From Anaerolineae bacterium (GTDB taxonomy: Bacteria; Chloroflexota; Anaerolineae; B4-G1; SLSP01), in the NCBI GenBank assembly GCA_003562365.1, contig PWVB01000418.1:1-32807 (forward strand): a stretch of 32,807 nt of DNA, in the 5' to 3' direction. The position numbers and the translations under genes are program-made. Below are positions 17,699-26,065 of the stretch, piece by piece (position 1 is the stretch's first letter; every line of letters starts with the position of its first letter). The notes under the pieces are model-generated. The model was not told where the DNA came from, made no database searches, and saw only the letters and a list, made by a program, of their open reading frames with translations.

Positions 17699-19036
17699 TC
17701 AGGCTGGTAGAAGGACGGGCCTCAGCTCAGGTGCATAGGCATCGATCACCTCTGGTGTGATTGCATTGCCTTTGGCGATGGCTGCGTAGAGCGCAGCACT
17801 GGGCCGTGGGGTTCGAACCTGGGACTGAGGGTCTAGCTCGATCAAGCCGAAGGGCAGGGTCCATCCGTCAGCCCACTCGAAATTGTCGACCAATGTCCAA
17901 TGATAATAGCTCATGACACGGATATTCCCTTGTATGGCCTTCCATAGTTGATGAAGATGGCGGAGTAGGGCCCGAGGTCGCTGATCGTCATCAGCATCCG
18001 GGATGCCGTTCTCTGTGATGTGAATGGGGAGACCCAGGCTCGCTAGTCTTCTGATGGCACGGGACAAACCCTCTGGATAGAGCTCCCCGTAGCCACCGTC
18101 CAGAGGCTCGGCATCTTGGGAATGGGTGATACGGCCAAAAGCGGTCGTCTTGGCGTTGCGATCAAACGCTACCAGATCCCGTGTATAGTAGTTGAGGCCG
18201 ATCCAATCCAAGGTGTGGCGTGATGCTAGGGCCGGCCCAAAACCGAGCGGAGGCAACCACCATCCCCGCCAGATGGCGGCGGGGGTTGTCTGGTTGAACC
18301 ACAGATCCCGAATCCAAGCCGCGGTGCGGTCCAGAGGATTTCGTGGGTTCGCCGGATCAAAGAAGCGGAGATTGTGCGCCAATCCCACCTCTGCCTCCTC
18401 TTGGAGCTGGTGAATCAGCTGGTAGGCTGCGCTGTGAGCCTGCAGCATGTGCCGTAAGACGATGGATGCGGTTCTGAGGTCCTGCACTCCTGGTGGAAAC
18501 TGGCCCAGGATGTAGCCGAGCGAGGCATAGACGTTGGGTTCGTTGATGGTACACCACAGTTTCACTGTGTCTCTTAGTGCGCTCACAACCTGCTCGACAT
18601 AGCGGGTAAAATACGGAATTGCGTCAGGATTGGCCCACCCGCGCTTCTCCTTCAACCATAGGGGATCCGAGAAGTGATGTAATGTGACCAGTGGCTCAAT
18701 CCCGCGAGCTCGCAGACCTTGAAGCATATCGTGGTAACGATCCAGCGCGGCAGTATCAACGCGGCCAGGTGAGATCTCTACACGGCTCCATTCTATTGAG
18801 AGGCGCAGGGTTGTGAGCCCCATCGCTGCAGCACGATCAAAGTCGGCCTCCGCATCCTGCCACCAGTTGCAGGCAAGCTCGGATTTGTGGCCATGGGCAA
18901 TGCGGTCCGGTTGGTGTTCCCACTCCCACCATTGGTTGTTGCGGTTGTTCCCTTCCACTTGGTGTGAGGCCGTGGCAACACCCCAGCGGAAGTCAGGCGG
19001 GAAATGGAATATGGCATCTGGCATGGTAGGTCTCAT
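17699..19036 (-). CDS. Glycoside hydrolase family 1 beta-glycosidase
   Basis: A 445-aa (beta/alpha)8 retaining beta-glycosidase of normal GH1 length. It starts with FPPDFRWGVATASHQVEG, where Q26 and E28 are sugar-contacting positions. The acid/base is E166 in TINEPN, the nucleophile E342 in ITENG, and the aglycone/substrate loop is WTLVDNFEWADGW. There is no signal peptide, so it acts inside the cell on imported oligosaccharides or glucosides; the sugar specificity is not determinable. ATG 19036 is used; ATG 19024 is an equally possible start, as ribosome-site evidence is weak for both. A good promoter lies about 53 nt upstream of the start. It is probably the first gene of a three-gene unit with queA and the PHP gene, although the functions are unrelated. 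Confidence 0.95.
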   Translation of the reverse strand: MRPTMPDAIFHFPPDFRWGVATASHQVEGNNRNNQWWEWEHQPDRIAHGHKSELACNWWQDAEADFDRAAAMGLTTLRLSIEWSRVEISPGRVDTAALDRYHDMLQGLRARGIEPLVTLHHFSDPLWLKEKRGWANPDAIPYFTRYVEQVVSALRDTVKLWCTINEPNVYASLGYILGQFPPGVQDLRTASIVLRHMLQAHSAAYQLIHQLQEEAEVGLAHNLRFFDPANPRNPLDRTAAWIRDLWFNQTTPAAIWRGWWLPPLGFGPALASRHTLDWIGLNYYTRDLVAFDRNAKTTAFGRITHSQDAEPLDGGYGELYPEGLSRAIRRLASLGLPIHITENGIPDADDDQRPRALLRHLHQLWKAIQGNIRVMSYYHWTLVDNFEWADGWTLPFGLIELDPQSQVRTPRPSAALYAAIAKGNAITPEVIDAYAPELRPVLLPA

Positions 19037-19088
19037 CCTGCTAGCTATCTATAACAAGGCCCCGGAAACTCACCGGGCCCCAAGATTT

Positions 19089-19116
19089 ATTATAACGGAT
19101 GCCGTCTATCAGACAA
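19089..19116 (-). promoter_or_regulatory. Promoter of the GH1 glycosidase gene
   Basis: Read on the - strand: -35 TTGTCT (19116-19111), a 16-nt spacer and a perfect -10 TATAAT (19094-19089). The predicted start near 19082 leaves a leader of about 45 nt containing a short GC-rich hairpin. Confidence 0.6.
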
Positions 19117-19145
19117 CGCTTGGCTTCAGTGACCAGAAAGTTTGA

Positions 19146-19295
19146 AAGGCCTCTCCAATCGCCTATCAGGTTCCTACGCCCGTGATGCTGGGCATGATGC
19201 GCCATCAAAACAGGCAGTTGGTACGTCAACTGAAGACCTTGAGTGCCCTCGCAGAGCTCGGGCATTCGCTCTTAAGCCACCTAGAGCCTACGTAA
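19146..19295 (+). pseudogene. Short coding-like remnant resembling a sensor-protein coiled-coil/GAF linker
   Basis: An open frame of about 50 codons bounded by TGA (19143) and TAA (19293). Its translation contains VMLGMMRHQNRQLVRQL and TLSALAELGHSLLSHLEP. The second string resembles the helix that leads into GAF domains in bacterial sensor proteins (LSALAELGRSLLSSLD-type). No ribosome site or promoter is evident, and the frame breaks where the GAF core should begin. It may be a decayed fragment of a signalling gene. Chance resemblance in a short frame cannot be excluded. Confidence 0.3.
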
Positions 19296-19523
19296 TAACC
19301 AGTATGGACTCATTTTGGAGAGATTGGGCGTTATGCGCACTGAGCACTGTAACCGAACTGGCAACGGTGGCCAGAAAAGCTCTCGTTTCAGGATGCTCGC
19401 AAAGTGGCACTACGACCTGGATCGACGTGGGTTCCAAGCATTTGCACGGTGGCCATTGCTGATGTCTAGCTCCTGCGGTGCCCCAGCAACAGTTACGACG
19501 ACAGGGATGTCTGCCTAATTAAC

Positions 19524-22500
19524 TCAGGGATGTGTCACCGGTAGGGTGAGGGTGACTCGATTATCGCTGACGAGCGCATCGTCAGCTCCTGTGACCGTGA
19601 GACGATTCATAGTCTCGGGGATATACCATCCGACCGCAAGGTGGTAGGTTCCCTGTGGAGCTCCAGACATGCTCAGTTTGACGGTCTCGCTGACCACCTC
19701 TCCTTTCAGCCACCATGTGGTTGGGTAGGTCCAACCTCGCGGTGCGCCATCCTCCTGTGCGACAATCTCCTCGGTTTCTGGATCGTAGAGGTGTACGAAG
19801 CGCGTGTAGTCGAGCTCCGGTGTCTGCAATGCTTGCCACCATACCGTGAGTCGCACTTCCTGAGCTTTCTGATCCTCTGAAAGTGCATAGCCTAGCAACT
19901 TTACGCTATTGCCAAAGACGGCAGTCTGAGGATGAGGTACCGACGGTATGTCGAAAGATCGGGGGCTCGATTGCACAGTTACAGTTGTCAGCACACCACA
20001 GTCGGTTAGCTTCCCCTCGGCGCCTGCCATTGACAACGTGAGCTCATAGTCACCCTCGGGTACGCGCGGCGGAAGCGCCAGTCTCACGGGCGAGAGAACC
20101 CAAGTGTGGCGAGGCCACAATGAGGTCGGGCTTCCCGGTGCCAACGGGCTCGTGGTAGAAACGACAGCAGCACCATAGGGATCGATCAGCGACCAGGTTG
20201 CCCGGAGGTCGTCAGCAGGTACCAGCTGCGCCGACCATTCAGCTTGTAAATACAGGGTGTCGACTTCTTGGACCACCGAAGGGGCTTCCAGCCCGAGCAA
20301 TACCACGCCTTCCGCTTGGCAGAGGATCGTGGCGCCCTTACGGTTCAGTTCGCAGCAGGCCTTGCGTAGGTCATAGAGGGTTGGCAGGGTTACCTGAATG
20401 GGGATGTCGACTTCACCACCACCTTCCATCGAATTCTGAAGGTAAGCCACGACTCTCAGCGTATAGGCTCCAGGCGCGAGGCCATTAGGGAGGGCGAGAT
20501 GCGGATTATCCACAATCCGTTCCTCAGGGTGCCAGAGCGTGGTGGGCAGATAACCGTAACCCGGCTGTGCATCCTGTTGGACCCGCAGGTTGCCATCTAG
20601 ATCGAGGAGCCTGAGTGAGAGTCGCCAGTTCCTCGGCGTGCCTGGTGTGGACCAGATCATCCTAAGTGGCAGTGTGTCTGGCTCAGTCTGCCGAGTCTCG
20701 ACGGAGTGCAGTGTCATATCCTTCAACACAGCCAGCGGTGGTGACGAGGGCGGCTTGGCAAATGCTTGCGATATGCGCAAGCTTCCCACGTAGAGCGGAC
20801 CCATAGCGCTGCCGGCTTCGGTGTGTGCTCGGAGCTCACCATCGGGACTGTGCAGGCGCAGCTGTAGCAGATAGAGACCTCGAGACAAATCGTCAGGCAG
20901 GGAAAGCAGTAACCTGGTCTGAGACGACACTGGTGCAGAGATCTCAGCGATACCTTGCTTGATACCGTGGCGTGGCTCAGCAGGAGAGACGAGGCGAAGG
21001 GTTGCAGTGAGGGGCTCGGCGGTTCTCATCTCGAATCCGAGCACCGTCTCGAGCTTCTGGCCAGGTCCCGTGGCAGTCTGGGTTACATCTGCGGACACTG
21101 CAGATACCAAGAGGGCCTCTCCGAACTCGATTGGGCCCTGATGAGGGTAGGGCATCTGTTGGAAGTCAAAAAAGACTGCGGGCGAATCAGGTGTCTTCTG
21201 CAACAGGATTGGACCAACTAGCGCGAGCAATAGGCAGCTAAGCGCAGCGCCGGCTATCCTAACCATGCCGCGAGCCATCGTACGTCGATACGCTTCCGAT
21301 CCAATAGTGACACCCAACGCAAGTAGGCCCACGGTGGTGGAGACGCCGATGGCCAGCTGCTGGAGTGGCGTTGCTCGCAGGCGTAAGTCTACTGTCCAGA
21401 TACCGGGCTCCAGTTTGATACCCAGCCACCCGGAGCCGGGAAGCGGATAGGAATCGACCGGTATCCCCTTCACCACTGCTTGCCAGCCGGGCCACCAGTG
21501 CACGGGGAAAGCAACAGAAGCCGCGTGATAGCGTAGATCGACGTGCCAGATCTGATGGTGAGGAGAGCGTGCTGCCAGCTGGGCGATCAGCTCCGCGTCC
21601 CCATCGGCGATGGGCTGTCCTTCTCCATCAATAACTGCGTCGGAGATATATGGCCGGGGCACGACGTCTCGGGGTAACCACTCATGACGGATGGTGGTAC
21701 CTATATTGCCAGTGAAAGCCTCGTAGAACAGCAGGTTCTCCCAGGTGACCGCGTGCGAATTGATGCGAAGGCGATCGGGGCGGAGGGTCATCAGGGCCGC
21801 GCCAATGACCAGCACGGCGCCGATGCTGCCAAGTACGTGGTTCAAAGCGCGCCTGATTGACAGCGGGATCTTTGTCGGCCACCAAGCTAGCTCTGCGACG
21901 GCACCGCTCAGGGCCGCAGTGAAGAGAGCCTGAACCGAGAGGAAGCGCCAAGGGAACTGAGTTATCTCCAGGAGAGGCAGAGTATCCCAGAAGGGCCTCG
22001 AGAGCGACGTAATCATAACCGATGCCAATGCTGCGCCGGCGAGCAAAAACCACTGTCGGCGTCGATCATACTGGGCGATGTCGCGCGGCACTTGCGCTCG
22101 CTTCAGCAGATGGCTGACTAGCACGGTGGCGCCGGCAAGCGCGACGGTGACCTGGGCCAGGCCTGCAGCGAAGGGTCCAGCTTCGTGCACTGTGACCGCT
22201 ACGCTGTAGTCGAAGAACAGCGAGGGTTGGATTAGGTCAAGTCCGCGGAAGTGACTGGTGTAGTGGAAGTAATCCTCGGTGAAGGCCGGACCCAGCTGCA
22301 CATAATCTGTCTCCATCACAGCGGGTATCCAGAACCAGGCGCTGAGCAAGATGCCGACAGCGAAGACCCCGATCACAGCGAGGAACCCCCGCTTTCTAAG
22401 AACGTTCAGCGAGTCGCGGTAGTGTTGTCTAAGTGGCGGTGCGATGATGATCAGACCATAGAGCAATGCAAAAGGCGAGAAGATCAGTGCCGACACGTTG

Positions 22501-23123
22501 TGCGTCAGGATAAGTGCTCCGTAGGAAAGCCCGCCTCCGAGAACTGCCGGTGGATTGGGTCGTTCAGCAACCCGATCGAGACTCCACAAGATGAGCGGAT
22601 ACCAGACAAAAGCGTAGAACTCTGACAGCGAGTCGCCCCGGACGTAGACGTTAACCAGGTGAAAGGGAGCAAAGGTGTAGGCCGCCACGGCCAGCAGTTG
22701 GGCCGCGCGGCTTCTGAAAATGCGCCGTGACCAGAGGCCCATAGTCACGGCAGCGAACAGGAAGCCGAGAGTCTGGGTGGTCTGGATCGCCGAAAGGATG
22801 TTAACGCCCAGGACCGTCAGAGCGCCGCTCACATAGTAGGGTAGGGCAGCGTAGTGGTTGAAGAAAGGATAGCCCAAGCCGTAAGCGGCGTGCGACATCC
22901 AGCGCGGGGGGAGGACACCGTGGCGGAGCGTCTCAGCCATCTCCATCGTTCGTTGAAGGAGAAAGGGGCTGTCGCCACCCCCGCGAGTGTTGACTATGCC
23001 CGGTCCCCAGAGCGGTGCGGCCGCCAGCAGAGCAAGGAGTACCGCTGCGGCCCAGAACAGGGCTTGCGAGCGCTCTAGGTCGCACCGTCGCTGGCAATGG
23101 GATCGCGCGCGGTCTGGCCTCAT
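19524..23123 (-). CDS. Large GT-C-like membrane protein (PTPS-related family) with repeated beta-sandwich ectodomains
   Basis: A 1199-aa integral membrane protein. Residues about 20-440 carry many hydrophobic helices. The first extracytoplasmic loop contains RGGGDSPFLLQRTMEMAETL (D51) followed by GVLPPRWMSHAAYGLGYPFF. This is characteristic of the family named 6-pyruvoyl-tetrahydropterin-synthase-related, a misleading name for GT-C-like proteins. An outside domain spans about 445-590, further TM helices about 591-650, and then roughly four beta-sandwich modules at about 665-785, 800-910, 935-1060 and 1069-1199. The last reads DYTRFVHLYDPETEEIVAQ, PTTWWLKGEVV, GTYHLAVGWY. It probably transfers sugars from a lipid carrier, or handles a glycan, at the outer membrane face. 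It starts at ATG 23123, overlapping the previous stop by 4 nt. Catalysis is not proven from sequence. Confidence 0.78.
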   Translation of the reverse strand: MRPDRARSHCQRRCDLERSQALFWAAAVLLALLAAAPLWGPGIVNTRGGGDSPFLLQRTMEMAETLRHGVLPPRWMSHAAYGLGYPFFNHYAALPYYVSGALTVLGVNILSAIQTTQTLGFLFAAVTMGLWSRRIFRSRAAQLLAVAAYTFAPFHLVNVYVRGDSLSEFYAFVWYPLILWSLDRVAERPNPPAVLGGGLSYGALILTHNVSALIFSPFALLYGLIIIAPPLRQHYRDSLNVLRKRGFLAVIGVFAVGILLSAWFWIPAVMETDYVQLGPAFTEDYFHYTSHFRGLDLIQPSLFFDYSVAVTVHEAGPFAAGLAQVTVALAGATVLVSHLLKRAQVPRDIAQYDRRRQWFLLAGAALASVMITSLSRPFWDTLPLLEITQFPWRFLSVQALFTAALSGAVAELAWWPTKIPLSIRRALNHVLGSIGAVLVIGAALMTLRPDRLRINSHAVTWENLLFYEAFTGNIGTTIRHEWLPRDVVPRPYISDAVIDGEGQPIADGDAELIAQLAARSPHHQIWHVDLRYHAASVAFPVHWWPGWQAVVKGIPVDSYPLPGSGWLGIKLEPGIWTVDLRLRATPLQQLAIGVSTTVGLLALGVTIGSEAYRRTMARGMVRIAGAALSCLLLALVGPILLQKTPDSPAVFFDFQQMPYPHQGPIEFGEALLVSAVSADVTQTATGPGQKLETVLGFEMRTAEPLTATLRLVSPAEPRHGIKQGIAEISAPVSSQTRLLLSLPDDLSRGLYLLQLRLHSPDGELRAHTEAGSAMGPLYVGSLRISQAFAKPPSSPPLAVLKDMTLHSVETRQTEPDTLPLRMIWSTPGTPRNWRLSLRLLDLDGNLRVQQDAQPGYGYLPTTLWHPEERIVDNPHLALPNGLAPGAYTLRVVAYLQNSMEGGGEVDIPIQVTLPTLYDLRKACCELNRKGATILCQAEGVVLLGLEAPSVVQEVDTLYLQAEWSAQLVPADDLRATWSLIDPYGAAVVSTTSPLAPGSPTSLWPRHTWVLSPVRLALPPRVPEGDYELTLSMAGAEGKLTDCGVLTTVTVQSSPRSFDIPSVPHPQTAVFGNSVKLLGYALSEDQKAQEVRLTVWWQALQTPELDYTRFVHLYDPETEEIVAQEDGAPRGWTYPTTWWLKGEVVSETVKLSMSGAPQGTYHLAVGWYIPETMNRLTVTGADDALVSDNRVTLTLPVTHP

Positions 23124-25195
23124 GGATTCGTCACAATCACGGGTATCTCGAAGGCGTCGGCAATCGGGTGGCCTGCCGCATCCAACCGGGCCAGGCCTTC
23201 GCCGGTTTCTGGGTCGTAGAAACCGAGGCGCAACGTGTCGTCAGCCAGCACGCGCTCAACCCCCGGCAGGGGATGTTCGTCAAGAATCAGGTCGCCCGGC
23301 TGCCAGAAGGTGGTGCGCAGGTGGCCGAATCCCGGCTGCCGTTCATCCTGGGCAATACGTTCGCCATTTCGCTGATAATGCACAAAGACCGTATAGTCGT
23401 AGTTGATGGGTATGGTGGTCTCCCACCATAGTAGTGCCGTTACACTGGAGCGGTCGTCAACCCGCACCAAAGCGGCTCTCAAGAGTATTCCGTTTTCAAA
23501 TCGGGCGATTGGATCAGGGACCGGTGGGACCGTGCTGGCGCTGACGAGCATCGCGATGGTGAATGGGGCGGGATCTAGGTCCCCTTGCGCTGCCGGTCCG
23601 CGGCTGATGTGCAGGTAGGCTGGACGTGGGAGGTAGGGGAGCACGTCAGGTTCCCAATCACGATAGGGCCAGACCGCAAAGTGGACAGGACCATCCACAC
23701 CTGTGCCTTCCTGAACGGGCAGGAAGGCGACAGCTGACTCGGGCACCAGAAAGGGAATGGACTCCCATTCGTCCCAAAGCTGCTGGTCCAAGAAGATCCT
23801 CAGCTCTTGATCGGCCCCGTGTCGCATGCGGGCACCATCCCATCCCTGATTCCGGGCGAAATTGAGCTGTTCTGCCAAATTGGCAGGCCCAGCCTCAAAC
23901 CAATGGTGGGTAAGGGACGAGGAGGGATAGCGGAAGAAATAGTCAATAACCGTGCTGGATAGCCCGCCGATCAACAGAAGCAGCGGCAGAGCCCTTACGC
24001 CAAGTCTCCCCCACCGGCTGGCTGGTGAAAGCCGGCCTCGCCCGACTCGATGAAGTCCGCGAGACAGCCACCTGAGACCAAGGGCCGGGATGAGCGCTGC
24101 CGTGGGTAGTACACCGACGCCACGGAGGAAGTGAGGAGCATCCTCGGCAAGCAAGGTGGGCAGCGTCATCACGGTGGTCCAGAGCAGAATGACGGCAACT
24201 GGTGGATCTCGCCTGAATCGGACTAGTGTCAGCCCTAAGCCCACAAGAAACGCCAGCCCCAGCGCCGGATCCCAGACAGGTCGGAGGGAGAGATTGTGAC
24301 GCCAAATGCGATCGCCTCTCACGACGAACATCGCCGCGGTGTCGCGGGCGTGTCGGGCTAGGGTTGGCCAGAAGCGACCGCTGTGGATATGCTCACTGAA
24401 TACGGAAACCTGTCCGCTACGAGCTAGGACGACCGTCGGATGAGCCAGGGTGTAGAGTCCTAGAGGAAGGAGGGTCAGCAGGGCAGCGGCGGCGGCCAAG
24501 GAGGCTCCGCGCAACGCCTTGAGCAGCTGTCGGCGATCATACCAGAGACCATAGATCAAGACCGCAGCAAGAGCGATCGGGGTGAACCTGGCCGCCATGT
24601 AAGTATACCAGCTGGCTCCATAGAGCACACCGGCAGCCAGCCAATGCCCGGCTCGGCCGCTGCGAACTCCTTTGGCACCCTGCCATAGATAGCTGGCAGT
24701 GAGGAGCGGCAGCAAGACAGCCCGAAACGCGACGCGGCTCAGGTGAACGTGCCAGAATGTAACAGCCATTACAGCCAATGCCCACTTACCGCTCCGACGC
24801 CCCAACAGCGTCTGCGTCAGCGCATAGGTGGTCGCTAAGGTTAGAACGCCTGTAAAGAAAGATGGGATCCGCACCGCCATAGGGGTGCGGCCCAAGACCC
24901 CAACGGCGAAAGCGACTAGATAGATGAACAGTGGTTCACGACCGTTGTTTGCCTCGAAATAGAGCGGAAAACGTCCGGTCAGGACACTAAGTGCATCCAG
25001 ACCATTCTGTGCTTCGTCGTGATATAGTCCAGGTGGAACACTACCTATGCCCGGCAAGCGTAGCGCTGTACCCAGAAGGAGCAAAGCCAGAAGGACCAGA
25101 CGCTCTCGCCAGAAGACCGCATGCAGTGGCGGTGATGCAGCGCTATCATGATTATTGTCCAGGCCTGACTCTGAATCCGCGAATCTCATCTGCAA
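23120..25195 (-). CDS. GT-C glycosyltransferase of the ArnT/PMT (GT39/GT83-like) type
   Basis: A 691-aa polytopic membrane protein. After a short cytoplasmic N-terminus and TM1 (about 33-48), the first outside loop holds the GT-C acidic motif PPGLYHDEAQNG (D60, E61). About ten more hydrophobic helices run to about 430. Such enzymes use polyprenyl-phosphate-linked sugars as donors on the outer membrane face. The C-terminal part (about 563-691) is a beta-sandwich module (YDYTVFVHYQRNGERIAQ, TTFWQPGDLI) shared with the next gene. TTG 25195 is used because AGGGAG stands 7 nt upstream; ATG 25189 is the alternative but is 13 nt from that site. It begins 2 nt after the isopentenyl phosphate kinase stop and overlaps the following gene by 4 nt. 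Acceptor and sugar are unknown. Confidence 0.85.
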   Translation of the reverse strand: MQMRFADSESGLDNNHDSAASPPLHAVFWRERLVLLALLLLGTALRLPGIGSVPPGLYHDEAQNGLDALSVLTGRFPLYFEANNGREPLFIYLVAFAVGVLGRTPMAVRIPSFFTGVLTLATTYALTQTLLGRRSGKWALAVMAVTFWHVHLSRVAFRAVLLPLLTASYLWQGAKGVRSGRAGHWLAAGVLYGASWYTYMAARFTPIALAAVLIYGLWYDRRQLLKALRGASLAAAAALLTLLPLGLYTLAHPTVVLARSGQVSVFSEHIHSGRFWPTLARHARDTAAMFVVRGDRIWRHNLSLRPVWDPALGLAFLVGLGLTLVRFRRDPPVAVILLWTTVMTLPTLLAEDAPHFLRGVGVLPTAALIPALGLRWLSRGLHRVGRGRLSPASRWGRLGVRALPLLLLIGGLSSTVIDYFFRYPSSSLTHHWFEAGPANLAEQLNFARNQGWDGARMRHGADQELRIFLDQQLWDEWESIPFLVPESAVAFLPVQEGTGVDGPVHFAVWPYRDWEPDVLPYLPRPAYLHISRGPAAQGDLDPAPFTIAMLVSASTVPPVPDPIARFENGILLRAALVRVDDRSSVTALLWWETTIPINYDYTVFVHYQRNGERIAQDERQPGFGHLRTTFWQPGDLILDEHPLPGVERVLADDTLRLGFYDPETGEGLARLDAAGHPIADAFEIPVIVTNP

Positions 25196-25197
25196 TG

Positions 25198-26010
25198 TCA
25201 GGCTCCCTCCGAATCGGCGCAGATCAGTGTGCCTTTGCTGAAGTTGGCTGGATCGAGGAGGGCTTTCTCAAGATTACCCGGTTCGGCACCTGTCAAAATT
25301 CTCACCCGCAGATCGGGACGATTCTCCACCAGAGCCAGCATCCGCTCGACTTTGTCTGCCATGCCGCCAGTCACGTCTGTGTAACCGGAACGCCGCAGAT
25401 GCGTCCGGATCATCGGCAGTCGTCGTGGCGTGATCAGCGGCACCAGCTGGTGGTTGCCGTCCAGTACCCCGGGGGCGTTACCTAGAAGGAAGATCCAATC
25501 GGGTTGGAGGCGCTCAGCCAGATAGACAAAGATGTCCTCGGTGGAGAGAATAGTGCCGCCGAGACGAGCGTCAAATGTCACGTCGCCGAAGACAAGCGGC
25601 ACCAGTCCGTGGGCAAGCGCACGGCGCAGTGGATCAAGCTCGAATCGGATAAGGACACCGTCATCGGCCAGGGCCGATGCAGAAGGCTGCAGGCTGAGCA
25701 GCGGGACTTCTGCGTCGATGAAGCTATCCACGACCAGCCGATTGAGCTGGAGTGCTGCTGCGCTTACTTTTGCAAAGCCTCCCCATTGAGCTGGCGTTGT
25801 CACTCCTTTGTGGGTAGCATGCTGGCTGGCCTCCCAATGGCCGAAAGAGCCCGACCCGTGACCCAAGACGACCTGAAGCATGGGGTCGGCTCTACGGGCT
25901 CTGCTGAGCTCGCCAGCAAGCCGTTTCAGGACATCGGGACGCGGAGTCAATCGTCGGCGCTTGTCCGTGATCAAGGATCCGCCGAGCTTCACATAGTAGA
26001 GCCTGCTCAC
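25198..26010 (-). CDS. ipk: Isopentenyl phosphate kinase
   Basis: A 270-aa amino-acid-kinase-fold enzyme phosphorylating isopentenyl phosphate to isopentenyl diphosphate with ATP, the last step of the archaeal-type mevalonate branch. Features are YVKLGGSLIT (K8) at the N-terminus and GHGSGSFGHWEASQH with H58 matching the catalytic substrate-binding His of known IPKs. LVFGDVTFD, ILSTEDIFVYLAERL, the LLGNAPGVLD segment and TDVTGGMADKVERML follow. The GSGSFGH form separates it from acetylglutamate and UMP kinases. GTG 26010 is used, with AAAGG 8 nt upstream. It lies 55 nt after mevalonate kinase. Roseiflexus-type Chloroflexota are known to use phosphomevalonate decarboxylase plus IPK; the decarboxylase is not in this window. 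Confidence 0.93.
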   Translation of the reverse strand: MSRLYYVKLGGSLITDKRRRLTPRPDVLKRLAGELSRARRADPMLQVVLGHGSGSFGHWEASQHATHKGVTTPAQWGGFAKVSAAALQLNRLVVDSFIDAEVPLLSLQPSASALADDGVLIRFELDPLRRALAHGLVPLVFGDVTFDARLGGTILSTEDIFVYLAERLQPDWIFLLGNAPGVLDGNHQLVPLITPRRLPMIRTHLRRSGYTDVTGGMADKVERMLALVENRPDLRVRILTGAEPGNLEKALLDPANFSKGTLICADSEGA

Positions 26011-26065
26011 TTCCTATGCCTTTCCCCATACGCGCAGGTACCAGGGTGCGGTTGGCTTAGCTGAG

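Larger units (their letters stand above)
19037..19523. other. 487-bp intergenic region
   Basis: It separates the glycosyl-transfer operon (ending 19524) from the glycosidase gene, both on the - strand. It holds the glycosidase promoter, a GC-rich hairpin in its leader (CCCGG/CCGGG with a 7-nt loop, about 19056-19079), and a coding-like remnant on the + strand. I see no convincing terminator for the upstream operon. The remaining open frames lack ribosome sites and family features. Confidence 0.5.

Noticed and set aside
19056-19079. GC-rich hairpin in the glycosidase leader as a terminator
   Set aside because: The stem has five perfect pairs plus a mismatch, and no T-tract follows on either strand; it is more likely incidental or a minor leader structure.
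19364-19455. Direct repeat ACGGTGGCCA at 19364 and 19446
   Set aside because: Only 10 bp, two copies 82 bp apart, with no associated element; chance occurrence is plausible.
19142-19518. Open frames of 65-106 codons in the 19037-19523 intergenic region as real genes
   Set aside because: They lack a ribosome site, promoter and recognisable domains, and they overlap in several frames. Only the 19146-19295 frame shows family-like residues.
25504-26064. 186-codon open frame antisense to the isopentenyl phosphate kinase gene
   Set aside because: It lies opposite a clear kinase gene with all expected motifs; no family features of its own.
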